Source: Amycolatopsis mediterranei
GTDB taxonomy: Bacteria; Actinomycetota; Actinomycetes; Mycobacteriales; Pseudonocardiaceae
Assembly: GCF_026017845.1 (NCBI RefSeq)
Contig: NZ_CP100416.1
Span: 1,329,845-1,393,844, forward strand
DNA: 64,000 nucleotides
Direction: 5' to 3'
The notes below the pieces were generated by a model that was given only the letters and a program-made list of their open reading frames with translations, was not told where the DNA came from and searched no databases. The first letter of the stretch is position 1. The number at the start of each line of letters is the position of its first letter. Below are positions 23,685 through 32,477 of the stretch, in pieces. The position numbers and the translations under genes were made by a program.

Positions 23685-25207
23685 GGTTGCTCCGCCGGGG
23701 TCAGATGTACGACGGTGCCGCCGGCGGCGGCGTAGAGGGAGTCGCCGGGAGCGGTGGCCAGGCCGGTGAACGGGCGGGGGACGCCGGGAAGGCCGTGGGC
23801 GTGCAACGCGGGCTGCTCGCCGGGCCGGCCCGGGCTCGCCGGGAGGTCGGCTGCCTGCCGGGCTTCGCCGGTGACCAGGTCGACCGCGACAACTAGGCCC
23901 GCCGCGGTTTCGGCGACGTACAAGCAGCCACCGACGACCGCGATTCCTTGTGGGGCACCGAGATCGTCCGCCAAGACGACCGCGGTTTCCCCGTCGAGGC
24001 GGTACACCGCACCGCGCTCCTCGTCGCTGACGTACCAGCGACCGTCGCCGTCCACCGCCACGTCGACCGGACGGCCGAAGCCGTCGGCGAGCACGCCGAC
24101 GGTGTCCTCGAAGTCGATGGTGAGGACGCGGCCCGCACCGGCCTCGGCGACCACGAGCGCGCCGTCGGCGTGGACGGCGATCCCCGCGGGCTCGGCCAGG
24201 CCGTTCGCTCGCGTGCGCACGGACCGGGTCGTCCGGTCGTACGTCCGGACCTGGCCGTACTGCGAGGTCAGGTGCAGCAGGTCCCCGTCGGCGGCGATGC
24301 CGTGCGCGAACGGGAGGAGTTCGGTCGTGGTGACGTCGTCGCGGGGCTCGGCGATGCGGTAGTGGTCGGCGACGTGCACGGTGCCGCCGAGGTCCACCGT
24401 GACGCCGTAGGGCCCGGCGAACCCGCGGGGCGCGATCTCGCGGGTCCGGCCGTCGGGGTGCAGTTCGGTGATGCCGCCGCCGGCGTAGCTGGAGACGAAC
24501 ATGCGGTTTTCGGTGTCGAAGGCCGCGTTGTCCAGCCCGGAAAGCCCGCTGGTGACGAGTGTCCGGTCGCCGCTGCCGAACAGGTCGATGCGGGTGACGA
24601 TGCCGGCCACGCCGCGGGAAAGCACCTGCAGCACACCGCCGAGGTCGAACCGGACGGCGACCGGCTGGTGGACGTCGGTGGCGACGAGCTCGGGAGTGCC
24701 GCCGTCGGGCGGGATCCGGAAGACCTCGCCGGTGAGCATGTGGGGGTAGTAGAGGGCACCGTCCGGGCCGAGCTGCATGGCGTTGCCCATGGCCAGGCCG
24801 CCGGCGAGCACTTTCGGCTCCCCGTTGCCGAGTTCCAGGAGCCGGCCGTCCGGTATCATCTCGTTGACGAACAGCCGGTCGCCGACGCAGGCGATCCCGT
24901 TCGGCAGCCGCACCTGGTCGGTGACCAGGGTGAACGTGCCGTCGGGACGCCGTCGCCACACGCGGCCGGGCACGAGGTCGGTGACGTACATCGACCCGTC
25001 GGACCCGAAGGCGAGATCGTCGGGCGCCTGCACCGGCCCGCCGACCGGCACGACCACCTCGACGTCGCCGGTGGCCAGGTCGACGGCACCGATCTCGCCG
25101 GCCAGGAACTGCGCCACGTACAGCCGCCCGTCCGGGCCGAAGGCGACCCCGTTCGAGCCCCGCAGCGACGTGGGCCGGGTCAGCCGGCGGACGTGGCACG
25201 CCGTCAT
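23681..25207 (-). CDS. beta-propeller protein, SMP-30/NHL-like, possible lactonase
   Basis: 508 residues built from repeated blades with the signature GPDGxLYVxD (for example GVAFGPDGRLYVAQF, DLAFGSDGSMYVTDLVPG, LPNGIACVGDRLFVNE, VAVDGDGRWYVSD). This fits SMP-30/gluconolactonase or virginiamycin B lyase-type propellers, but at about 500 residues it is longer than a single six-blade unit. No signal peptide is visible. It is coupled by ATGA to the monooxygenase and by GTGA to the exporter. Because the operon lacks a classical esterase after the Baeyer-Villiger step, lactone hydrolysis is an attractive but unproven role. Confidence 0.78.
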   Translation of the reverse strand: MTACHVRRLTRPTSLRGSNGVAFGPDGRLYVAQFLAGEIGAVDLATGDVEVVVPVGGPVQAPDDLAFGSDGSMYVTDLVPGRVWRRRPDGTFTLVTDQVRLPNGIACVGDRLFVNEMIPDGRLLELGNGEPKVLAGGLAMGNAMQLGPDGALYYPHMLTGEVFRIPPDGGTPELVATDVHQPVAVRFDLGGVLQVLSRGVAGIVTRIDLFGSGDRTLVTSGLSGLDNAAFDTENRMFVSSYAGGGITELHPDGRTREIAPRGFAGPYGVTVDLGGTVHVADHYRIAEPRDDVTTTELLPFAHGIAADGDLLHLTSQYGQVRTYDRTTRSVRTRANGLAEPAGIAVHADGALVVAEAGAGRVLTIDFEDTVGVLADGFGRPVDVAVDGDGRWYVSDEERGAVYRLDGETAVVLADDLGAPQGIAVVGGCLYVAETAAGLVVAVDLVTGEARQAADLPASPGRPGEQPALHAHGLPGVPRPFTGLATAPGDSLYAAAGGTVVHLTPAEQP

Positions 25208-27027
25208 GCGCCGACCAGGACGTCGTCCATCCCGCCTTCTTCGCGCCAGCGGCGCAGCAGATCGTGGAACACGACCGGCCCGGGGGCGAAGGAGTTGCCC
25301 GCCGGACGCGGTTTGCCCTCGTTGTTGTAGTAACCGGGGGTGCACTCGGTCAGGAACGCGGAGGTGTCGCGGGCGTTCGCGCGGAGCGTGGCGACCCACG
25401 CCTCCTGGGCGTCGGCGGTGGGCTCGATGTATCGGGCGTCGCGTTCGCGGGCCTCGGCGACGACGGCGCCGATGTGCGTGGCCTGCTCCTGGAGAATGTG
25501 CACGAAGTTGACGGCGGAGGCGTTCTGCAACGGCCCCAGGTGGAACAAGTTGGGGAAACCGTGGCTGTAGAAGCCGTGCAGCGTCTTCGGTCCCCGCTGC
25601 CACGACTGCAGCAGCGGAGTCCCGCCGCGGCCGTACACCGGCAGCGTGCCGGAGAGGATGCCGGACACGCCGACCTCGAAGCCGGTGGCGAAGACGACAC
25701 AGTCCACTTCGTACTCACGGTCGCCGACGACGACGGCGTTCTCCGTCATCCGGGTGATGCCGCCGTGATCGGCCGTGTCGACCAGCGTGACGTTGGGGCG
25801 GTTGAACGTCTGCAGGTAGAAATCGCTGAACGTCGGCCGCTTGCACATGTACCGGTACCAGGGCTTGAGCAGCTCCGCCGTGGCCGGGTCGGTGACGACT
25901 TCGCCGACCCGGGCGCGGATCTCGTTCATCTTCACGAAGTCCGCGATTTCGTCGAGGTACTCGCGCTCCTCGGCCGGCAGGTCGGTGTCGACCGTGCCGC
26001 TGAGCATCTGCCGTTGCAGCCGGCCGGTGCTGGTCCAGCCGTCGCCGACCAGGTCGTGCTCGACGTGCCCGCCGGTGACGATGGCGAGGAAGTTGGCCAT
26101 CCGTTCCCGCTGCCAGCCCGGCTTCAGGGAGGCCGCCCAGTCCGGGTCGGTGGGGCGGTTGCCGCGCGCGTCGACCGACGACGGCGTCCGCTGGAAGACG
26201 TACAGCTGCCCGGCGTCACGGCCGAGGTGCGGGATGACCTGGATCCCGGTCGCGCCGGTGCCCACGACGCCGACCTTCTTGTCCGCCAAGCGGTCCAGGC
26301 CGCCGTCGGGGCTGCCGCCGGTGTAGCCGTAGTCCCAGCGGCTGGTGTGGAAGGTGTGCCCGCGGAAGGTGTCGATGCCGGGGATGCCGGGCAGCTTCGG
26401 CTGGGTGAGGGTGCCGGAGGAGACCACGATGTAGCGGGCGCGGAAGGCGTCGCCGCGGTCGGTGCGCACCTGCCACTCGGCGGCGTCGTCGTCCCAGCGC
26501 AGCTCGGTGACGCGGGTGTGGAACAGGGTGTCGCGGTAGAGGTCGAAGTGCTTCGCGATGGCGATCGCGTGCTGCCGGATCTCCTCGCCGGGGGAGTAGC
26601 GCCACTGCGGGACGTAGCCGACTTCTTCCAGCAGCGGCAGGTACGAGTAGGACTCGATGTCGCAGTGGATGCCCGGGTAGCGGTTCCAGTACCAGGTACC
26701 GCCGAAGTCGCCGGCCTCGTCGAGCATCCGGATGTCCGCCAGACCGGCCTGGCGCAGCCGCGCCCCGGTGAGCAGGCCGCCGAAGCCGCCGCCGACCACG
26801 AGGGCTTCGACGCGGTCGTGCACGGCGTCCCGTTCGACGCGAGCGGTGTAGGGATCGGCGGCGTAGTAGCCGAATTCCCCGGCCGCCCGCCGGTACTGGG
26901 CAGCGCCGTCCGGACGGAGGCGACGGTCCCGTTCTTCCCGGTACTTGGCGCGCAGGGATTCGGGATCGAAACCGAGCTCTTCGGGGGTGAAGCGGGTGCG
27001 GTCCGGCGCTCCTGGCTGAGCGGACAT
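25204..27027 (-). CDS. Baeyer-Villiger-type flavin monooxygenase
   Basis: 607 residues from ATG 27027 (GAAGGGATC upstream). The FAD motif is VGGGFGG near residue 88, followed by GGTWYWNRYPGIHCD near 123. The BVMO fingerprint F-x-G-x-x-x-H-x-x-x-W is present as FRGHTFHTSRWD near 225, and the NADPH motif is VGTGATG near 255. With an N-terminal extension of about 80 residues it matches the cyclohexanone/steroid monooxygenase group. It inserts oxygen next to a ketone using NADPH and O2. It is the first gene of the four-gene operon and is divergent from the DeoR/LacI regulator. Confidence 0.92.
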   Translation of the reverse strand: MSAQPGAPDRTRFTPEELGFDPESLRAKYREERDRRLRPDGAAQYRRAAGEFGYYAADPYTARVERDAVHDRVEALVVGGGFGGLLTGARLRQAGLADIRMLDEAGDFGGTWYWNRYPGIHCDIESYSYLPLLEEVGYVPQWRYSPGEEIRQHAIAIAKHFDLYRDTLFHTRVTELRWDDDAAEWQVRTDRGDAFRARYIVVSSGTLTQPKLPGIPGIDTFRGHTFHTSRWDYGYTGGSPDGGLDRLADKKVGVVGTGATGIQVIPHLGRDAGQLYVFQRTPSSVDARGNRPTDPDWAASLKPGWQRERMANFLAIVTGGHVEHDLVGDGWTSTGRLQRQMLSGTVDTDLPAEEREYLDEIADFVKMNEIRARVGEVVTDPATAELLKPWYRYMCKRPTFSDFYLQTFNRPNVTLVDTADHGGITRMTENAVVVGDREYEVDCVVFATGFEVGVSGILSGTLPVYGRGGTPLLQSWQRGPKTLHGFYSHGFPNLFHLGPLQNASAVNFVHILQEQATHIGAVVAEARERDARYIEPTADAQEAWVATLRANARDTSAFLTECTPGYYNNEGKPRPAGNSFAPGPVVFHDLLRRWREEGGMDDVLVGA

Positions 27028-27072
27028 GAGATCCCTTCGGCGGGTACGGGGGCGGGCCAACGAGCCGAGTTA

Positions 27073-27177
27073 AAGCAACTGCTTGATTTAGGTTACCGCG
27101 AAGATCGGCTTCGCGGCCACCCTGCTCCGCCGTCTGGACCGGTGCGACGACTGATCGTTATGCTGGGCGAAACGATC
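27073..27177. promoter_or_regulatory. divergent promoter region with three inverted repeats
   Basis: Three structures lie between the BVMO and DeoR/LacI genes. AAGCA-AC-TGCTT (27073-27084) is nearest the BVMO start. CCGCGAAG-ATCGG-CTTCGCGG (27096-27116) is an 8-base perfect hairpin. GATCGTT (27153-27159) and AACGATC (27171-27177) are inverted arms 11 bases apart, just before the regulator. The last is a good candidate for autoregulation; the first may serve a regulator of the BVMO operon. Confidence 0.5.
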
Positions 27178-27206
27178 GAACGAACAACCGGCGAACGAAG
27201 GTCGAG

Positions 27207-28289
27207 ATGCGGGAGTCGGGGGAGGACCGGCGGCGGCGGATCCTGGCCGTGGTCGAGGCGCGCGGTCAGGCGCGGGTCACCGAGCTCGCCGCGGAGCTGG
27301 CCGTCTCGGTCATCACCGTGCGCCGGGACGTCGAGGAGCTGGCCGGGGCCGGCCGGCTGCGGCGGGGCCACGGCGTCGTCCGCTCGCTGGTTCCGCGGCG
27401 ACCGGAGCCGGCGCCCGCCTCGGACGACGGGGGCCCGGTGGTGCTGGTCGTTCCCGAACGCCACGCCTACCTCACCGAGGTCCTGCACGGCGCCCGCGGC
27501 GCGCTGGAAGAGGCCGACGTCCGCGTCGTGCTGCACCCGGCGCCTCAGGTTCCCGGTGCCGAGCGGGCGATCGTCGAACGGTTGCTGGCCGACGACGCCC
27601 GGGGCGTGCTCGTCGCGCCGCGCTGGCGCAGCGTGGTCACCGAGGAAGCCGACGACGGCTGGCTGGCCGCGGCCGACGTCCCGGTCGTCCTGATGGAACG
27701 GCGGCCGCGGCCGGGAAGTGCGCTGCACGCCAGGGATTCCGTGTGCACCGACCACTGGTACGGCGTCCACCTCGCCGTGACGCACCTGCTCGCGCTGGGC
27801 CACCGCCGGATCGTCCTGGCCGCCCGGGACGACAGCCCGACCGCGCGGGCGCTGCGTGCGGCGTTCACCGGGATCTGCGCCGGGCGGCCCGAGGTCGAAG
27901 ACTGGACCGTGGTGCTCAGCGCGCCGGGCGCGGTCGCCGACCAAGAGCCCGTGCGCGACCTCGAGCCACTCGCCGACGTGCTGCGCGGTCGCGGCGCGAC
28001 GGGCGTGATCATGCACGGCGACGTCGATGCCCTGATGCTCGTCCAGCAGCTGGCGGACGCCGGGATCACCGTGCCCGGCGACTGTTCGGTGGTCGCCTAC
28101 GACGACGTCGTGGCGGCACTGGGCAGCACCCCGCTGACCGCGATCGCGCCGCCGAAGGCCGAGGTGGGCCGGCTGGCCGCGGAACTGCTGCTGGAGCGGC
28201 TGCACGGACCGGCGGGCCGGCCGGCGCGGCGGATCGCGGTGCTGCCCGAACTCAAGGTGCGCGGGTCCACCCGGCCGCTGATCGATTGA
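27207..28289 (+). CDS. DeoR-HTH/LacI-type sugar-binding hybrid transcription regulator
   Basis: 360 residues. The N-terminus is a DeoR-type winged helix (RRRRILAVVEARGQARVTEL, then VITVRRDVEELAGAGRLRRGHG), not a LacI headpiece. The remainder is a LacI/GalR periplasmic-binding-like core (VVLVVPERHAYL near 78, ALGHRRIVLA near 198, GVIMHGDVDALMLVQQL near 265, SVVAYDD near 295, PKAEVGRLAAELLLERL near 315). It precedes the ABC importer genes in the same direction and should sense a sugar and repress the locus. Confidence 0.88.
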   Translation: MRESGEDRRRRILAVVEARGQARVTELAAELAVSVITVRRDVEELAGAGRLRRGHGVVRSLVPRRPEPAPASDDGGPVVLVVPERHAYLTEVLHGARGALEEADVRVVLHPAPQVPGAERAIVERLLADDARGVLVAPRWRSVVTEEADDGWLAAADVPVVLMERRPRPGSALHARDSVCTDHWYGVHLAVTHLLALGHRRIVLAARDDSPTARALRAAFTGICAGRPEVEDWTVVLSAPGAVADQEPVRDLEPLADVLRGRGATGVIMHGDVDALMLVQQLADAGITVPGDCSVVAYDDVVAALGSTPLTAIAPPKAEVGRLAAELLLERLHGPAGRPARRIAVLPELKVRGSTRPLID

Positions 28290-28368
28290 CCGAGTTGTCC
28301 GGCGCTATTGACCGGAATTCGTTCAGGCGCCCAAACTGCGTGGAGTTCGCGACCCGCAGGAGGCATCG

Positions 28369-29676
28369 ATGCCTGGCCGACCCAGCCGCCGGACCGTGCT
28401 CGCCGCGGGTCTCGCCGTCCCGCTCGCGGCCGCCTGCTCGGGTCCCGGCGGCGACGCCCCGCGGGGCGCCACCCGGATCACCTTCTGGTCGGCGCTGCGG
28501 GGCAGCCAGCAGGTGGTCGATGCGTTCAACCGCTCCCAGAACCGGATCCACGTGGTGTTCCAGCAGATCCCGTCCGGCGATCAGGGCGGGTACGCGAAGC
28601 TGAGCAACGCGGTCCGCGCGGGCAACGCACCGGACGTGGCCACCCTCGAATACCCGCAGGTGCCCGGGTTCGCCATCGACGGGGTCGCGCGGGACATCAC
28701 CGATCTGGTCGGCGACCGCCTGCGGGCCAAGCTCCTCCCGCAGGCGCTGCGCCTGACGACGTTCGCCGGGCGGGTGTTCACCGTGCCGCTGGACGTCGAG
28801 CCGATGGTGCTGCACTACCGCACCGATCTGTTCGCCCAGCACGGTTTGAGCCCTCCTCGCACGTGGGACGACTTCACCGCGGCGGCCCGCAAGGTCCGCG
28901 ACGACCGGCGCCGGCTGGTCGCCTTCGCAACCGACGGGGCGACCCAGTTCGCGGCAGCCTCCTGGCAGGCGGGCGCGCAGTGGTTCGACACTTCCGGCGG
29001 CGCCTGGAACGTCTCCCTCGCCGACGCCGCGACCCGCCGCGTGGCCGGGTACTGGCAAGGCTTGATCGACGAAGGTCTCGTGTTCGCCAACGGCGTCGCG
29101 GGCCGGCAAGGGGACGCGCAGATCGGCCAAGGCCTCGTGCTCGCCCGGCTCAGCGGCGCCTGGGACGCGGGAGCGCAGATGAAGGCCCGGCCGGCCCAGA
29201 AGGGCCAGTGGGCGATCGCGCCGCTGCCGCAGTGGGATCCCGCGCACCCGGCGGTCGGGACGCACGGCGGTTCGACGTTCGCCGTCACCCGCGACAGCGC
29301 CCACCCGGAAGCCGCGATGGAGTTCATCGAATGGCAGGTGTCGCACCCCGACGCGTTGCGCGCCCGGCTCTCCAGCGGCACCAGCAGCCAGTACCCGGCC
29401 GCGCCGGACCTGGTCGAGGTCGGGCGGAAGGCGTTCGACCGCCGCTACTACGGCGGCCAGGACATCTACCGGCTGTTCGAAGCCGAGGCCGCGAAGATCC
29501 GGGACGGCTGGACGTGGGGCCCGCGGATGAGCGCGACCCAGCGCGTCCTGCAGGACGGGTTCGCCCGGGCGAGCGCCGGCCAGGGCACCCTGCTCGACGC
29601 CCTCCGCGACGCCCAGCGCGCCACCATGCCGGACCTGATCGCCCTGGGGCTGGCGACGACCGAGCACAGCAGCTAG
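28369..29676 (+). CDS. ABC sugar-binding lipoprotein
   Basis: 435 residues. A twin-Arg-like N-terminus (RPSRRTVLAAGLAVPLAAAC) ends in the lipobox AAAC with Cys near residue 22, so the mature protein is a membrane-anchored lipoprotein. The family 1 solute-binding fold is visible: ITFWSALRG, GNAPDVATLEYP, PLDVEPMVLHYRTDLF, PPRTWDDFTAAARKV. AGGAGG lies at the ideal distance from ATG 28369. It delivers a sugar or oligosaccharide to the two permeases that follow. Confidence 0.92.
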   Translation: MPGRPSRRTVLAAGLAVPLAAACSGPGGDAPRGATRITFWSALRGSQQVVDAFNRSQNRIHVVFQQIPSGDQGGYAKLSNAVRAGNAPDVATLEYPQVPGFAIDGVARDITDLVGDRLRAKLLPQALRLTTFAGRVFTVPLDVEPMVLHYRTDLFAQHGLSPPRTWDDFTAAARKVRDDRRRLVAFATDGATQFAAASWQAGAQWFDTSGGAWNVSLADAATRRVAGYWQGLIDEGLVFANGVAGRQGDAQIGQGLVLARLSGAWDAGAQMKARPAQKGQWAIAPLPQWDPAHPAVGTHGGSTFAVTRDSAHPEAAMEFIEWQVSHPDALRARLSSGTSSQYPAAPDLVEVGRKAFDRRYYGGQDIYRLFEAEAAKIRDGWTWGPRMSATQRVLQDGFARASAGQGTLLDALRDAQRATMPDLIALGLATTEHSS

Positions 29677-29686
29677 AGGAGAGGCG

Positions 29687-30637
29687 ATGACGACGACACT
29701 CGCGCGTCCGGAAAGCGCTTCCAGGACGCCCGCGCCGCGCGTCCGGAGACGGCACCGGCCGGGCACCGCCTGCGCCGTGCTGATGGCGCCGTTCTTCGTG
29801 CTGCTGGTGGTGGTCTTCCTCATCCCGGCCGGGACGGCGCTGTGGCTGAGCTTCTTCGGCGCCGACGAACCGGGCCTGGGATTCGGCCCGGAGCACACGA
29901 TCTTCGTCGGGCTGCGCAGCTACGCGGCCGTCCTGGCCGATCCGACGTTCCTCGGCGGGCTCGGCGTCGTCGCGCTGTACTGCCTGCTGTACCTGCCGCT
30001 CCTGGTCGTCGCCTCGCTCGGCCTGGCGCTGCTGCTCGACTCGGGGCTCGCGCGGCTGCGGGGGTCGGCCCGGCTCGCGCTGTTCCTGCCGCACGCGGTG
30101 CCCGGGATCATCGCCGCGATCATCTGGCTCTACCTCTACATCCCCGGGCTCAGCCCGGTGGTGGACCTGTTCGGCCAGGCCGGGATCACGGTGGACTTCC
30201 TCGGCGTCCACACCGTCATCCCGTCGATGGTGAACATCGCGCTGTGGAGCAACCTCGGCTACAACGTCGTCGTCTTCTACGCCGCCCTGCAGGCCGTGCC
30301 GCGCGAGGTGGTCGAAGCGGCGGTGGTCGACGGCGCCGGCGGTGTCCGCACCGCGCTGTGGATCAAGACACCGATGATCCGGGCGTCGATCGTGATGGTC
30401 GTGCTGTTCACGCTGATCTGGTCGCTGCAGCTGTTCACCGAGCCGATGCTGCTGTCCCAGGCCACGCCGATGATCACCGCCCGGTTCTCGCCGAGCATGT
30501 ACATCTACGACGCCGCGTTCACCCGCAACAACTACGGGCTCGCCGCGGCCGCGTCGGTGATCCTGCTGGCGTGCACGATCGCGCTGTCCTACGGCGTGAC
30601 GCGCTGGACCAACCGCGCCCGGGAGGCGGCCGCGTGA
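29687..30637 (+). CDS. ABC sugar permease, MalF type
   Basis: 316 residues with about six to seven membrane segments. The ATPase-docking EAA loop is EAAVVDGAGGVRTALWIKTP near residue 205. A basic N-terminal tail of about 30 residues carries the DNA word GAAAGCGCTTCC (29711-29722), also present before the GH43 gene. It overlaps the next permease by GTGA. No ATPase gene is in the locus, so a shared MsiK-type ATPase encoded elsewhere is expected. Confidence 0.92.
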   Translation: MTTTLARPESASRTPAPRVRRRHRPGTACAVLMAPFFVLLVVVFLIPAGTALWLSFFGADEPGLGFGPEHTIFVGLRSYAAVLADPTFLGGLGVVALYCLLYLPLLVVASLGLALLLDSGLARLRGSARLALFLPHAVPGIIAAIIWLYLYIPGLSPVVDLFGQAGITVDFLGVHTVIPSMVNIALWSNLGYNVVVFYAALQAVPREVVEAAVVDGAGGVRTALWIKTPMIRASIVMVVLFTLIWSLQLFTEPMLLSQATPMITARFSPSMYIYDAAFTRNNYGLAAAASVILLACTIALSYGVTRWTNRAREAAA

Positions 30638-31476
30638 ACCCGCCGAAGTTCCTCGGCCGCGCGGCGGTCAACACGATCGTGGCGATCTCCGTGCTCTACA
30701 CCCTGATCCCGGCGCTGTGGCTGGTGCTCGCGGCGATGAAGGACCGGGACGCGCTGTTCGGCAGTGACATCCTCTCGCTGCAGGGGTTCTCGCCGTTGAA
30801 GAACCTGCAGGACCTGTTCGCCATGGACAAGGGGATCTACGGCCGCTGGTACCTCAACAGCCTCCTGTACGCCGTCGGCGGCGCGGCGGTCAGCGCGCTG
30901 GTCAGCATCGCCTGCGGCTACGCCTTCGACAAGTACGTCTTCCGGCACAAGGAGAAGCTCTTCGGGCTGGTGCTCGCCGCGGTGATGGTGCCGCAGACCG
31001 TGCTCGCGCTCCCGCTGTACCTGCTGGCTTCGAGCACCGGCGTCGTCGACACCGTGTGGGCGGTCTTCATCCCGGTGCTGTTCAACCCCTTCGGCGTCTA
31101 CCTCGGGCGCGTGTTCAGCCAGGGTTACGTGCCCGGCGAGGTCGTGGAGGCGGCGCGGATCGACGGCGCGGGGGAGCTGGCGACCTACTTCCGGGTCTCG
31201 CTGCGGATGCTCGGCCCCGGGGTCGTCACGGTGTTCCTGTTCCAGCTCACCGCCATCTGGAACAACTTCTTCCTGCCCATGGTGATGCTGTCGAACCAGA
31301 AGCTGTACCCGGTGAGCCTCGGCCTCTACAGCTGGAACAGCGCGGCCACGACGTCACCCGAGTACTACCCGGTGGTGATCATGGGGTCACTGCTGGCGAT
31401 CCTGCCGCTGGTGCTGGCGTTCGCGCTGCTGCAACGGTTCTGGCGATCGGGGCTCACGGCGGGGGCGGTCAAGTGA
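30634..31476 (+). CDS. ABC sugar permease, MalG type
   Basis: 280 residues from a GTG overlapping the MalF-type stop. Six membrane segments; EAA loop EAARIDGAGELATYFRVSLR near residue 170. NSLLYAVGGAAVSALVSIACGYAF and WNNFFLPMVMLSNQKLYPVSLGL are typical of the MalG subunit. It pairs with the preceding permease. Its stop overlaps the dehydrogenase start as GTGA, so transport and metabolism genes are one transcript. Confidence 0.92.
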   Translation: MNPPKFLGRAAVNTIVAISVLYTLIPALWLVLAAMKDRDALFGSDILSLQGFSPLKNLQDLFAMDKGIYGRWYLNSLLYAVGGAAVSALVSIACGYAFDKYVFRHKEKLFGLVLAAVMVPQTVLALPLYLLASSTGVVDTVWAVFIPVLFNPFGVYLGRVFSQGYVPGEVVEAARIDGAGELATYFRVSLRMLGPGVVTVFLFQLTAIWNNFFLPMVMLSNQKLYPVSLGLYSWNSAATTSPEYYPVVIMGSLLAILPLVLAFALLQRFWRSGLTAGAVK

Positions 31477-32477
31477 GCCGTCCCCGCGCCGCGCTGGCGA
31501 TGGCTCCCCGTACCGCCGCCGCGGTGCTCGACGACGGCGCGTTGACGGCGTTGCGCCGCATCACCGACCTGGCGGACGGCGTGCTCGACGACTTCACGCG
31601 CCCGGCGGCCCACGCCGTCCTGCGTGACGTCGAGCTGCTGGTCACCGGCTGGGGCTGTCCGCCGCTGGACGCCGCCGTGCTCGCCGGCGCGCCGCGGCTG
31701 CGGGCGGTCGTGCACACCGCCGGCTCGGTCCGGCGGCACGTCACCGAAGCGTGCTGGGAGCGGGGGATCGCGGTGACGTCCGCCGCGGCGGCGAACGCGG
31801 TGCCGGTGGCCGAGTACACCGTGGCGATGATCCTGCTCTCCGGCAAACGGGTGCTCGAACGCGCCCGCGACCACCGGGCGGCCCGCCGCGCCGACGACGG
31901 GCTGGGCGTGCCGCCGCACCTGGGCAACTACGGCCGGACCGTCGGCGTCCTGTCGGCGTCGATGATCGGACGGCGGGTGATCGACCTGCTGCGTCCGCAC
32001 GACTTCCGCGTCCTCGTGCACGATCCCCACCTGACCGAGGCGGAAGCGGCGGAACTGGGGGCGGAAGCGGTGAGCCTGGCCGAGCTGTTCGCCCGCGGCG
32101 ACGTCGTCAGCGTGCACACCCCGCTCCTGCCCGAGACCCGCGGGCTGGTCGGCCGCGAGCTGATCTCTTCGATGCGGCCGGACACCGTGCTGATCAACAC
32201 CGCCCGCGGGGCGGTGCTCGACCAGGACGCACTGGCCGAAGCGACCGGAGCCGGCCGCATCCGGGCGGTCCTCGACGTCACCGATCCCGAGGTGCTGCCG
32301 CCGGGGCACCCGCTGTGGACCGACGACAACGTGCTGATCACCCCGCACCTGGCCGGCTCGCAGGGCAACGAGCTGCGGCGGCTGGCCGAACTGGCCGTCG
32401 CGGAGGTCACCCGCTGGGCGGCCGGGGAGGAGTTCGCCCACCCCGTCCGCCGCGAACGCCTGGGGATGATCGCGTGA
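31473..32477 (+). CDS. D-2-hydroxyacid dehydrogenase family protein
   Basis: 334 residues from the GTG at 31473. The family core is clear: AVVHTAGSVRRHVT near residue 75, VPVAEYTVAMILL near 110, the NAD-binding start VGVLSASMIGRRV near 158 (the usual GxGxxG reads LSASMIG and is degenerate), HTPLLPETRGLVG near 213, LINTARGAVLDQDAL near 245 and the His of ITPHLAGS near 292. It acts on D-2-hydroxy or 2-keto acids, or related sugar acids. Its place inside a sugar import operon suggests a sugar-acid step. Confidence 0.85.
   Translation: MSRPRAALAMAPRTAAAVLDDGALTALRRITDLADGVLDDFTRPAAHAVLRDVELLVTGWGCPPLDAAVLAGAPRLRAVVHTAGSVRRHVTEACWERGIAVTSAAAANAVPVAEYTVAMILLSGKRVLERARDHRAARRADDGLGVPPHLGNYGRTVGVLSASMIGRRVIDLLRPHDFRVLVHDPHLTEAEAAELGAEAVSLAELFARGDVVSVHTPLLPETRGLVGRELISSMRPDTVLINTARGAVLDQDALAEATGAGRIRAVLDVTDPEVLPPGHPLWTDDNVLITPHLAGSQGNELRRLAELAVAEVTRWAAGEEFAHPVRRERLGMIA

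Noticed and set aside
22218..25199. A single 990-codon frame on the minus strand suggesting a giant fusion with the MFS exporter
   Set aside because: The first half is Arg/Pro-rich shadow sequence opposite frame to the propeller gene. The transporter begins at the GTG at 23684, overlapping the propeller stop as GTGA.
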